Shown here: piece after piece, positions 53,921 through 61,893 of the stretch
Position numbering within the stretch: the stretch's first letter is position 1
Layout of the letters: the number at the start of each line of letters is the position of its first letter
Origin: Raoultibacter massiliensis
Lineage (GTDB): Bacteria > Actinomycetota > Coriobacteriia > Coriobacteriales > Eggerthellaceae
Direction: 5' to 3'
NCBI RefSeq assembly: GCF_900199545.1
Contig: NZ_LT962671.1
Location: 2,201,508 to 2,265,507 of the forward strand
DNA length: 64,000 bases
Program-made: the position numbers and the translations under genes
Notes under the pieces: generated by a model
The model's database searches: none
Told to the model about the DNA's origin: nothing
Seen by the model: the letters and a program-made list of their open reading frames with translations, nothing else

Positions 53921-56509
53921 CTAGGCCCTTCGGCGGGCGTTGAGCTTCGCACCCAACGCGATCACCGAGCAGGCGACGGCAAACAGCGCTACCGTCAAAG
54001 CGGCATCGAGCATCGGATCGCCCGTTCGCGGGGCGAAGCCCTTGCCCGCGCCCGAACCCTGCGTCGGAGTCGGATTCGGGTTCGCAGGAACGCTCGCAGT
54101 GGTGTCCCATTTCGCATACAGCGTCATGTCCTGCTGCACGGCGCTCGCAAAATCCCATCGGGAGCTCAGCGAAGTATCAGTATACCAGCCTGCGAATCGA
54201 TAACCCTCCCTGACGGGCGCCTTCGAGCCGGTCGGCTCAACTGCGCGCTGTCCCTTCTCAACCGTTTGGTCGGCGGGCTTCGGGGCACCGCCGTTCGGCT
54301 CGAACCGCACCGTCACCGTATCGGCAGCCTGCGGCCCGATGTCGGCGAGCAGCACGACGTTATGGGCAGATCCGCTGCCCCCCACGACAACCGGCTCCGA
54401 AGCGTGCGTCGCCGCGCGCGTCGCGGTAACCGTCACATTGGGAACACCGCTTCCCGTATCGGATGGCGTATACACGCCCGCGCCGTTCGCGGCAAGCTCT
54501 ATGTTCGGGGTGTCGACGCTCCATGCATAGCGCTGCGGGCTCGCCAAATTCCATGACATCGCATAGGGACTGAACGACTCGCCTTCGCTCGGTGCGATCG
54601 CGCGGCCGATGTGGGTTGGGTATACCTCGGTGATCGTACCGCCATCAGCCCGTATCTCGTCCGCCCCCGGCACGCGCTGCGATACGTGCACGGCGGGAAC
54701 GTTATCATTGCCGTTAAGCGGGTTGACGGCCAAAGCGATGCCCGTTATGGTCGAACCTCCGCTCGCCTCGATATGAGATTTGACCGCGATGCCCGAACGT
54801 TCTCCCTCAAGCGTCAAATCGGATCCGTCTTCAGCATAGACGCGGGTCCCGAGACCCTCCATGCTCTCATCGTCCTCATAGCTCAGCCATCCGTAGTTGC
54901 CGCCCGAGGCGTCTACAGTCGAATCGAGGAATCGGTACGAGCCACCGAGCGACACGATGCCGGCGGACACATCGCTTATACCGGCGGGCTTCGTCGCATG
55001 CTTCACCGTAGCGCGCACATCGCACCCGATAAACGGCGTCTCTCCAACCAACGCCGACGCCATGTGGATGCCCGCCGCCGTGCCCGTCGCCTCGAGCGCG
55101 CTGTTCTCGAAATACGCCTGAGGCTCAGGATCGGCGGTTCCATCGTATCCGTTATGGCCATCGTATATCTGCAGACCGGTCGTAGGCTGCATGGCCGATG
55201 TCGCCGTCGCGCTTACGAACGTGTTCTTCAGAACGGGCCTGCGAAGGATGGCTCCGATGGAGGCGCCTCCCCCTTGGCTGTCATCGGCGATCGCCACGAT
55301 CGAAGCAACCGTGTTGCCCGCACCGTATACCTCGGTGGCACGCAGAACTTCGAGTGCGATGAAAGAACTCGTTGCCGTGATGCTCGCGTTGCTCGGAGAC
55401 GACTGATCGCCAATGTAGAGGTAATGTATCTGAGCGCCCCTCTCGCCGCCGTCGGCAAAGACCTGCGTATTGCCCGCAAGCCGTGCCGTTTTCCAGATTA
55501 TCGCGGTACCGTTCGGCGCGGTGGCACCCACGTACGTGTTTCCATCGAGATACACCGTTCCGTAGGCAGGACTTTCCGAGCTTGACAAGAACCCAATTCC
55601 CGCAGACCCAGGGGCCTGCTCCACGTACACCGAACCATCGAAAGCGTAGAGGTCCTGGCCGTCAATCGAAAACAGCACTTCAATATCTACGGAATCGGAG
55701 ATGAGGGAAAGGGAGCTTCCATTGAGTATCATCGAATTGTTCGGAGCGGATTCGAGTGTATCGCGCACAAGCAGGAAGTAAGCGCTCTGGGCAGACGGAG
55801 CGGCACGGCCCGTAAACGAGGCGCCGTTCATGTACAGCGAACCGCACACATCGACGATAGCGGAATACGATTCGGGGCTTACATCCAAAACCGCAGAGCT
55901 CGAAACATCGAGCGCTCCGAGGATATTCAGATCCATGGTCTCGATTCTATCGGAGACGCGCACGTTCGCATCCATGTCGATCGTACAGTCGAGCCCGAAC
56001 ATGTCATCGGAGGAACGAAGCAGCACGCTCTGCAAGGCGCCAGAGCCCTGTATGGTGAGATTACCGCTCACCCCCTCGTCAACGACGAGGGAAGTGTCGG
56101 CATCGAGCGCTCCCCAGCCGCTTTGCGCCCCGCTCAAGACATAGGCCGTTTCAAAAAGCGTGAGCGTCGTCGCCCCGCCCGCCGAGATGACGATATCCCC
56201 CGAAGAGAGCGGCGCCGCAGAAACGCCTTCATCGAAGGGCACTGCATCGAGAGGTCTCGAACTAAGCGCGAAATCGTCTCCGCCGGCGTCGCGCCCTCCC
56301 TCATCTTCAACCTTCCCAACGTTTACCGGCAGGTTCGGCACGTCGATAACGGTTCCTCCGTTTTCCCCAACGATTGAGCCAAGCGGTTCCGCGCTTGGAC
56401 GCACCAAAGAAGCGGTATCTGCAAAAGCGCCGATGGGAATGGCCATCATCGTCACTAGAATAGCGACGATCACACAGGTGAACACCCTGCTGCGAAGCGA
56501 TGCTTTCAT
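53921..56509 (-). CDS. Large surface protein with InlB-type repeat and sortase-like end
   Basis: An 862-residue exported protein. Signal peptide MKASLRSRVFTCVIVAILVT; long Ser/Ala/Gly-rich central region with beta-strand-rich units, typical of a beta-helix adhesin; one InlB B-repeat (VRFEPNGGAPKPADQTV ... GYRFAGWYTDTSLS); Thr/Pro linker; and a C-terminal anchor APRTGDPMLD, hydrophobic helix and RRRA, a variant of LPxTG. The same RTGD block ends the protein at 61894. AAAGGATG before the ATG. Likely wall-attached adhesin; ligand unknown. Confidence 0.88.
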   Translation of the reverse strand: MKASLRSRVFTCVIVAILVTMMAIPIGAFADTASLVRPSAEPLGSIVGENGGTVIDVPNLPVNVGKVEDEGGRDAGGDDFALSSRPLDAVPFDEGVSAAPLSSGDIVISAGGATTLTLFETAYVLSGAQSGWGALDADTSLVVDEGVSGNLTIQGSGALQSVLLRSSDDMFGLDCTIDMDANVRVSDRIETMDLNILGALDVSSSAVLDVSPESYSAIVDVCGSLYMNGASFTGRAAPSAQSAYFLLVRDTLESAPNNSMILNGSSLSLISDSVDIEVLFSIDGQDLYAFDGSVYVEQAPGSAGIGFLSSSESPAYGTVYLDGNTYVGATAPNGTAIIWKTARLAGNTQVFADGGERGAQIHYLYIGDQSSPSNASITATSSFIALEVLRATEVYGAGNTVASIVAIADDSQGGGASIGAILRRPVLKNTFVSATATSAMQPTTGLQIYDGHNGYDGTADPEPQAYFENSALEATGTAAGIHMASALVGETPFIGCDVRATVKHATKPAGISDVSAGIVSLGGSYRFLDSTVDASGGNYGWLSYEDDESMEGLGTRVYAEDGSDLTLEGERSGIAVKSHIEASGGSTITGIALAVNPLNGNDNVPAVHVSQRVPGADEIRADGGTITEVYPTHIGRAIAPSEGESFSPYAMSWNLASPQRYAWSVDTPNIELAANGAGVYTPSDTGSGVPNVTVTATRAATHASEPVVVGGSGSAHNVVLLADIGPQAADTVTVRFEPNGGAPKPADQTVEKGQRAVEPTGSKAPVREGYRFAGWYTDTSLSSRWDFASAVQQDMTLYAKWDTTASVPANPNPTPTQGSGAGKGFAPRTGDPMLDAALTVALFAVACSVIALGAKLNARRRA

Positions 56510-56652
56510 ATGACATCCTTTCAATTCGCTCATCTATGCATTCATTTTTATATAAGTTATTACTAATTATGCCATAGATGCGCTAGAACTGATAGTAAAA
56601 GAGTAGGATTCCATGAGAGAGCGAACGGATCGCGTTGAGAGCAAACATGCAA

Positions 56653-56687
56653 GCGGGGCAGCTCGGCGATTTGCCGAGCTGCCCCGC
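56653..56687 (-). terminator. Strong terminator after APC permease gene
   Basis: Perfect 15-base stem GCGGGGCAGCTCGGC with 5-base loop; on the minus strand TTGCATGTTT follows. It lies about 120 bases past the permease stop, upstream of the surface protein gene on the same strand. Confidence 0.85.
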
Positions 56688-56807
56688 ACTAGATAATCGA
56701 GCGAAAGACGCGGATGCCAACGCCCCGCACGACCAAACCGTTGGCCTAAAGCCAGCCCGCCGCCAGAACGCAAGCACGCACGAGCCGAAAGGCGGCGAAC
56801 AACCCGC

Positions 56808-58259
56808 CTACTCCTCCACCTCGATGGTGGTCGGATCGGCCAGCGTGCCGCGCTTATCCTTCACGACGGATGCAACGAAACCGCAGACGCCGACGATCCA
56901 CATCAGGCATGCGAAGATGACGTTGAGCACCATGTTGTCCAGACCCGTGAGCAGCGCAAAGTTGCTGATGACGAGAAATGCGATGTAGCACAGCCCCACC
57001 AGCGCCAAAAGCGGTGCGATCGTGGTGGTGAAGACGTTGTAGTGATAGCCCTCTTCATGGTTGTGCTTGCGCAGATACCCCAGAACCGAAGCGCACACCA
57101 GCAACTCGAGCGTCATGATGCCCACAACGGCGATGGCCGAGGCGATAGCGCCGATCTGCGTGTAGGGGTCGAATCCGAGCACGAGGCACACGAGCACGAC
57201 GATCAGGCCGAACGCCAGCTGCACGATCGAGGCGATGTAAGGCGATTTGTGCTTCGGATGCGTGCGGCCGAGCGCCTTGGGCAGCATGCCCGCGCGACCG
57301 AATGCGAACAGGTAGCGCGATGCCATGTTATGCGTGGCCAGCCAGCAGGCAAACGCGCTCATGATGAAGAAGAAGTTGAAGACATGGCCGGCAATCGGGC
57401 CCATGTAGGTGGTCACCACCGTGTAGAAGATGTTGCCCGCCTGATCGGATTGGGCCATGGCAACGATCTCATCGCCGCCCATGCCTGCGATGACCGACCA
57501 TGCCGTGAACGCGTAGACCACCCCGACGAAGATAACCGCAAAGTAGGTGGCGCGCGGAACCGTGCGGCGAGGGTCCTTGGCCTCTTCGCCGAAAATGGCC
57601 GTTGCCTCGAAGCCGATAAAGCACAGGAAAGCGAATGCGATGCCCAACCCCGGAGCCCCGCTGAAGAACGTCGCCGGATCGAACGAAGCGGTCGTGTAGG
57701 CGGCAGGGCCAGCCTGAACAAGCACCGAGATATCGGTAGCCGCAAGAATCACAACCTCGCAGACGAGGCAAACCATCAAAAATTTCGTGCCGCCCTCGAT
57801 GCCAAAGTAGCCGAGCAGAAACACTGCGATGTAGAGAACCACGGTAAGAATCCACCACGGAACCTGAATTCCCAATTCGATGTTCAGGATATCGGAGGCA
57901 AAATAGCCGCCCACCGCAGCGGTGTACAGGGTCAGAAAATTGTACGCCGCAACGGCGAGATACCCCGCCGCGCCGCCAAGCCGCTTTCCAAGCCCCATCG
58001 AGATGTAGGTATAGAAAGCACCTGCGTTGGTCACATGCGCGCTCATAGCCGTATAGCCGACGGCAAATAAAATGAGCAGCACGCCGATGAACAAGAAGTC
58101 CATCGGAGCGGCGATGCCGTTGCCGAGGCCGATGATAAGCGGGATGTTTGCAGCGCACGCCCCCAAGGGCGCCGCAGCTGCGATCACGAGAAACGCCAGG
58201 GGCACGGTGCCAATGACACCATGTCTGAGTTCTGTGGAGTGATCGGTTTCCTTAGCCAT
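56808..58259 (-). CDS. APC-family amino acid permease
   Basis: A 483-residue transporter with twelve hydrophobic segments. FLVIAAAAPLGACAANIPLI in TM1, SAHVTNAGAFYTYISMGLGK between TM2 and TM3, FLCFIGFEATAIFGEEAKDP in TM6 and NMASRYLFAFGRAGMLP in the following loop are typical of the APC superfamily, YveA/YfnA-like. Substrate unknown. AAAGGATT precedes the ATG (MAKETDH). Monocistronic, with a strong terminator downstream. Confidence 0.92.
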   Translation of the reverse strand: MAKETDHSTELRHGVIGTVPLAFLVIAAAAPLGACAANIPLIIGLGNGIAAPMDFLFIGVLLILFAVGYTAMSAHVTNAGAFYTYISMGLGKRLGGAAGYLAVAAYNFLTLYTAAVGGYFASDILNIELGIQVPWWILTVVLYIAVFLLGYFGIEGGTKFLMVCLVCEVVILAATDISVLVQAGPAAYTTASFDPATFFSGAPGLGIAFAFLCFIGFEATAIFGEEAKDPRRTVPRATYFAVIFVGVVYAFTAWSVIAGMGGDEIVAMAQSDQAGNIFYTVVTTYMGPIAGHVFNFFFIMSAFACWLATHNMASRYLFAFGRAGMLPKALGRTHPKHKSPYIASIVQLAFGLIVVLVCLVLGFDPYTQIGAIASAIAVVGIMTLELLVCASVLGYLRKHNHEEGYHYNVFTTTIAPLLALVGLCYIAFLVISNFALLTGLDNMVLNVIFACLMWIVGVCGFVASVVKDKRGTLADPTTIEVEE

Positions 58260-58725
58260 ATCCAATCCTTTCCTATTTTCCTATTTGGGAGCCATGGGCA
58301 GACCGACCAACCGAAAACCCGATCGATTTGGACTTCGGCCAAAAGGATCCGTCCCCACCGCAGATCGCACTGTTCGGATACCGTTGCCCACGCGTTTCCA
58401 AAGCGCAAACAATGATACTCCCCCTTATATAAATTTTGCTCTCGCGTGCTCTAATTTTTCTCATCATGCGGCGAGCGGATTGAAAAGCGAGGACAATAGG
58501 CATAATCGGGCGAACGAAACGCCTCCGCTCGGCATCAAACCCGAACCCGACAACACCCCAACGTTTGTCAGGCTCTCATCAGAGTCTCTCTCGACCGGCT
58601 ACGCGCCCTGCTGCCGACAGCAGCCAAGCGATTCCCGACCCTAAAAATGATGCAGATTTTCTACCATATAACTATGTATGATGTTATTATTTTGGAAGGT
58701 AGTTCAATCAAGGAAGGGAACCGCA
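58260..58725. other. Divergent intergenic gap
   Basis: About 465 bases between the APC permease and the lipoprotein gene. It becomes A+T-rich at 58655-58700 (TATAACTATGTATGATGTTA), probably the lipoprotein promoter. No gene, hairpin or repeat of note. Confidence 0.5.
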
Positions 58726-59532
58726 ATGAAATCCACTGTGCTGAAAACAACGAGAGCGAGCTTGGCAGCTTTCCTTGCCGGCCTCATGCTTATCGCATTG
58801 CCCCTGTTCGGATGCTCCGCGCCTGCCGAAGAGCCACAGAAAGAACCCGAGCCCGTCGAATCGCCTGACCCCGTCGAGAAGCAAGACGACGCGAACAAGG
58901 ACGATGCCGCGAAGGATGGCGCGACCTCGAACAGCAGCGAACCAGCCCTTACCGGCGCGATATCCCCCACCGACACCAGCGCCGAATCCCCCGCACCTAT
59001 CGGTCAGGCCGTGGAGCTCGGCATCTACTCGACGGGAGACAAGCTCTACCACGCCGTGTACGCCTCGATCGACAAGGTAACCACAACGACCGAAGACAGC
59101 GCCTATGTCGAGCAGTGCTTCGCCGACCACAACGCCGTAGCGCCCGATTTCATGCAGATCGACCTAGCGAACGCCGAGCTGCCCGATGACGTCGAGATAT
59201 GCATCGTCGATTACACCGTGACCGTTCCCGAAGATTTCAATGCGGGCGAATTCGGGCTCTCCAACGTGCAGCAGACCCTCAAGGCATCCAACCCCGAAGG
59301 CGGCGGCATCCCCACCAAGGGCGGAAGTTACGTGGGCATGGGTATGGTCGATGAGCTCGAAACCGAAGCCGACGCGAAGTATTTCCCGGGCAACACCTAC
59401 AAGCTTCGCGGATACTTCGCCATGGTCAAGGGATACGAGGATTACGTATTCGATGTCATGACCTATCCCGAAGGCACCGACAGCGAAGACATTTCCGGGA
59501 AGTCCATCTACGCCTACTTCGCCGCACGGTAA
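58726..59532 (+). CDS. Putative lipoprotein
   Basis: A 268-residue exported protein. Lipobox LFGC after a hydrophobic signal, then a linker with many Glu, Asp, Lys and Pro, then a compact domain of about 170 residues (SIDKVTTTTEDSAYVEQCF, DVEICIVDYTVTVPEDF, YPEGTDSEDISGKSIYAYFA) that I do not recognise; it may be a DUF4352/DUF5067-like immunoglobulin fold. AAGGAAGGG lies before ATG. Terminated by a strong hairpin. Confidence 0.82.
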   Translation: MKSTVLKTTRASLAAFLAGLMLIALPLFGCSAPAEEPQKEPEPVESPDPVEKQDDANKDDAAKDGATSNSSEPALTGAISPTDTSAESPAPIGQAVELGIYSTGDKLYHAVYASIDKVTTTTEDSAYVEQCFADHNAVAPDFMQIDLANAELPDDVEICIVDYTVTVPEDFNAGEFGLSNVQQTLKASNPEGGGIPTKGGSYVGMGMVDELETEADAKYFPGNTYKLRGYFAMVKGYEDYVFDVMTYPEGTDSEDISGKSIYAYFAAR

Positions 59533-59562
59533 GCGCCACGATACGCCAGGCACGCCACGCAA

Positions 59563-59598
59563 CCGAAAGAGCCCGCGCATAGGCGCGGGCTCTTTCGG
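59563..59598 (+). terminator. Intrinsic terminator after lipoprotein gene
   Basis: Perfect 16-base stem CCGAAAGAGCCCGCGC with ATAG loop, tail TTTCCC, 30 bases after the stop. Confidence 0.9.
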
Positions 59599-59812
59599 TT
59601 TCCCAGGCCGCACATCACCGCAGCCCGCCCGCGCCATCCGCAAACGAGAGGGCGCTCTGCCAGTCCTTGTACCTTGCCGCGCAAAGGCGATTTCCGCATC
59701 GCGCCGAGAACCGATGCATCGAACCAAACCGATATCGAACCGTAGCCCATGCGGCACCGGCCCCCCATCCCGTTAAGGTATGCTGGTACATGCTTTACGA
59801 AGGAGGCAAGGG

Positions 59813-60805
59813 ATGGACAAGATATCGCTTCGCAGCGCGATCGGCAAGGCAGCTCTTCTCGTCGGAATCATCATCTGCATGACCGTGTTCCAGGATCGGT
59901 TCGGATCGGAAAACATGCTGGTGGGCATTACGCTCATCACGGCTCTGCTCATGTTTCTCAAAACCGATATAGGGGTGAAGACATCGCAGGCGCCCCTTCT
60001 CATCGTCGGCCTGTTCGTCGCAATCGTATGCGCGGCACTGCTTGCCAACCTCAATCCCCTCGTGCTGCTCGCCTTCAACCTGGCCTTCGTCTTCGCTATC
60101 ATGTATCTCACGACCGCGCGCATCGAAGACAGGTCGTATCTGCCGTTTATGCTGTGCTATCTTTTCATCCAGGGCATCCCAGTAAGCGAAAACGCCTTTT
60201 CGGCACGTTTGGCATCGGTTGTGATCTGCGGAATCATCATCGCTGGAGTCTACTGGGCGGTTCATGCGAAAAAACCTTCACCGGATGCGTCCGTGGGATC
60301 CATCATCCGAGCAATCGACGTGCATTCGCCGCGCTTCTCCTTCGCCTTGAGAATGGCCGTCGGAGTTAGTGTGGCTATGCTGGCAGGAGAACTTCTCCAA
60401 ACCGATAAGGCCATGTGGATCGGACTTACCGTGTTTTCGCTTACGCAACCCGAACGGAAGGCCGTCATGGAGCGGTTCGGAAAGCGCATGCTCGGGACAG
60501 CGATCGGAGCAATCGTCTTCGTCGTGGTTTTCATCTACCTTGTTCCCGCAGAATACCAACCCATCGCCATCCTGCTGTTCGGCTACATCTACATGTTCGC
60601 AAAAGACTACGAGATGCAGATCATGTTCATCACCGTCAACGCCCTTGCAACGGCCGCCCTGCTATTCGATCCGAAAACGGCGATCGTCGGACGAATCGCA
60701 CTCATCGTCATCGGATTCGCCATCGCCTTCGCTGTCAACGGAATACCGTGGAGCAAACTCACATCGGCACTATCTCAAGCCAGCAGCCATCAGGGTCAAC
60801 GATGA
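59813..60805 (+). CDS. FUSC-family inner membrane protein
   Basis: A 330-residue polytopic protein of the FUSC (aromatic acid exporter-like) type: two hydrophobic halves around FALRMAVGVSVAMLAGELLQ, then MWIGLTVFSLTQPERKAVME and GKRMLGTAIGAIVFVVVFIY. Single-half architecture without a large cytoplasmic domain. AAGGAGG precedes the ATG (MDKISLRS). Its last 15 codons overlap, on the other strand, a glyoxalase remnant. Function of such proteins is not settled; efflux of aromatic acids is one possibility. Confidence 0.88.
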   Translation: MDKISLRSAIGKAALLVGIIICMTVFQDRFGSENMLVGITLITALLMFLKTDIGVKTSQAPLLIVGLFVAIVCAALLANLNPLVLLAFNLAFVFAIMYLTTARIEDRSYLPFMLCYLFIQGIPVSENAFSARLASVVICGIIIAGVYWAVHAKKPSPDASVGSIIRAIDVHSPRFSFALRMAVGVSVAMLAGELLQTDKAMWIGLTVFSLTQPERKAVMERFGKRMLGTAIGAIVFVVVFIYLVPAEYQPIAILLFGYIYMFAKDYEMQIMFITVNALATAALLFDPKTAIVGRIALIVIGFAIAFAVNGIPWSKLTSALSQASSHQGQR

Positions 60806-60998
60806 AATAGATTCCCATACCCTTGTTTTCATGGCAGATGCAGCCCATCTTTTCGTGCAATTCATGGGCTGACGCCATATCGTCGACGGCAAAGGCAAGG
60901 TGGGTATCGTTGCCTCCGTTGTTGTACGGCTCGACGCACGCCCGCAAGAGTCCGCTATCTGCGCCTGCTATTCCTGCATCATGGCAGCAGAAGCCCAA
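60759..60998 (-). pseudogene. C-terminal remnant of a VOC/glyoxalase protein
   Basis: The frame encodes THLAFAVDDMASAHELHEKM, then MGIYFIVDPDGCWLEIVPM, the last third of a lactoylglutathione-lyase-like protein. The residues before this do not match the family and overlap the MarR gene end, so the N-terminal part has been lost, apparently by a deletion that joined it to the MarR gene. The stop lies inside the convergent FUSC gene. Metal ligand His and Glu remain, but half of the fold is missing. I treat it as decayed. Confidence 0.75.
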
Positions 60999-61390
60999 TG
61001 CTCGAAGAACAGTGCGACGTTGGCCAAAAGCACCTCGGGGTTTTTGTCGGATCGCGTAAACTCGTCAGCGATGTCTTCGACGGGGCACGCCTGGGCGAGC
61101 TTTCTCCCCTTATCGGTAAGCGCTATGTCGATGCGCCGCATATCGCCATCCGTGGGCTCGAATACGACAAGATAGCCCCGATCGCGCAGTCCGTTCACAA
61201 ACGCCCGCGCCGCCTGCGTCGAGCATTGGTTCGCCTGCGCAACCTCGGTCAGCGTAGCCGTTCCGTCCCCCGAGGCGACGGCATCGAAGATGAGAAGCTG
61301 CCGCCCGGTAAAATGCCCGTACTTTTTTCTCAGGGTCATATCGATGCTTTTCTTGAACGAGAGCAACTCGTACATCTCCGTCTTACGCAT
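60968..61390 (-). CDS. MarR-family transcriptional regulator
   Basis: A 140-residue winged-helix protein: GHFTGRQLLIFDAVASGDG, LTEVAQANQCSTQAARAFVN, GYLVVFEPTDGDMRRIDI (wing). GGAG lies six bases before ATG (MRKTEMYELL). The truncated glyoxalase gene follows in the same direction with a 31-base overlap, so the two once formed an operon or were joined by deletion. Target unknown; the FUSC gene may be one. Confidence 0.88.
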   Translation of the reverse strand: MRKTEMYELLSFKKSIDMTLRKKYGHFTGRQLLIFDAVASGDGTATLTEVAQANQCSTQAARAFVNGLRDRGYLVVFEPTDGDMRRIDIALTDKGRKLAQACPVEDIADEFTRSDKNPEVLLANVALFFEHWASAAMMQE

Positions 61391-61503
61391 CGCAGACTCC
61401 GCAACGTCTGCGCCTGCGACTTTCCCTTACGCGCCGGACCGGCAAACCCCGCAGGCTTCCCTGCCCGCATCCTGTACGCCCATCCGCAAGCGAAGACGCG
61501 AAA

Positions 61504-61536
61504 ACGCCGCCGGCTCGCTTCGCAAGCCGGCGGCGT
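61504..61536 (-). terminator. Terminator upstream of MarR gene
   Basis: Perfect 12-base stem ACGCCGCCGGCT with 9-base loop; TTTTCGCGTCTT follows on the minus strand. It insulates MarR from read-through of the surface protein gene. Confidence 0.7.
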
Positions 61537-61627
61537 CCGACAATAATGTACTGTATTACTTTACTGGCAGCGGATGCCCGACGCGAGCATTCGAAAAGCC
61601 CGCAGCGAAGCTGGCAGCAATACAGCT

Positions 61628-61740
61628 CCCCCCCCCCAGCCGTTTCCGTTTGCTTTCTCTTTGCTTCCATACAACCAGCCATCGTGTTCACGGTGTTTTT
61701 CCTTATCATGCTAGCAATCTTTAATGCAATATATTACATT
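61628..61740. promoter_or_regulatory. C10 tract and 18-bp near-palindrome
   Basis: A run of ten C (61628-61637) and, 85 bases on, AATGCAATATATTACATT (61723-61740), an 18-base near-palindrome with one mismatched pair. The palindrome resembles MarR operators in size and A+T content but lies more than 300 bases from the MarR start with a terminator between, so its partner is unclear. The rest of the gap 61391-61893 contains only hairpins. Confidence 0.4.
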
Positions 61741-61805
61741 GTGTAGAAAAATGAAAGAACTTTCTTATTTTGTAACCAGAGCCTCACCAACGGCGGAATC
61801 AAGAA

Positions 61806-61834
61806 GGCCGCCTGCTCTAGGGAAGCAGGCGGCC
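61806..61834 (-). terminator. Terminator of surface protein gene
   Basis: Perfect 11-base stem GGCCGCCTGCT / AGCAGGCGGCC with 7-base loop, 60 bases after the stop; TTCTTGATT follows on the minus strand. Confidence 0.75.
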
Positions 61835-61893
61835 GTATCAAAACCCTAGCGAAAGCGACTGGGTGAGATGCCGCCTTCGCTTCGGGGATTGAC

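Noticed and set aside
61546..61746. 66-residue plus-strand open frame with hydrophobic end
   Set aside because: Contains the C10 tract and the palindrome, has no ribosome site or similarity; more likely intergenic.
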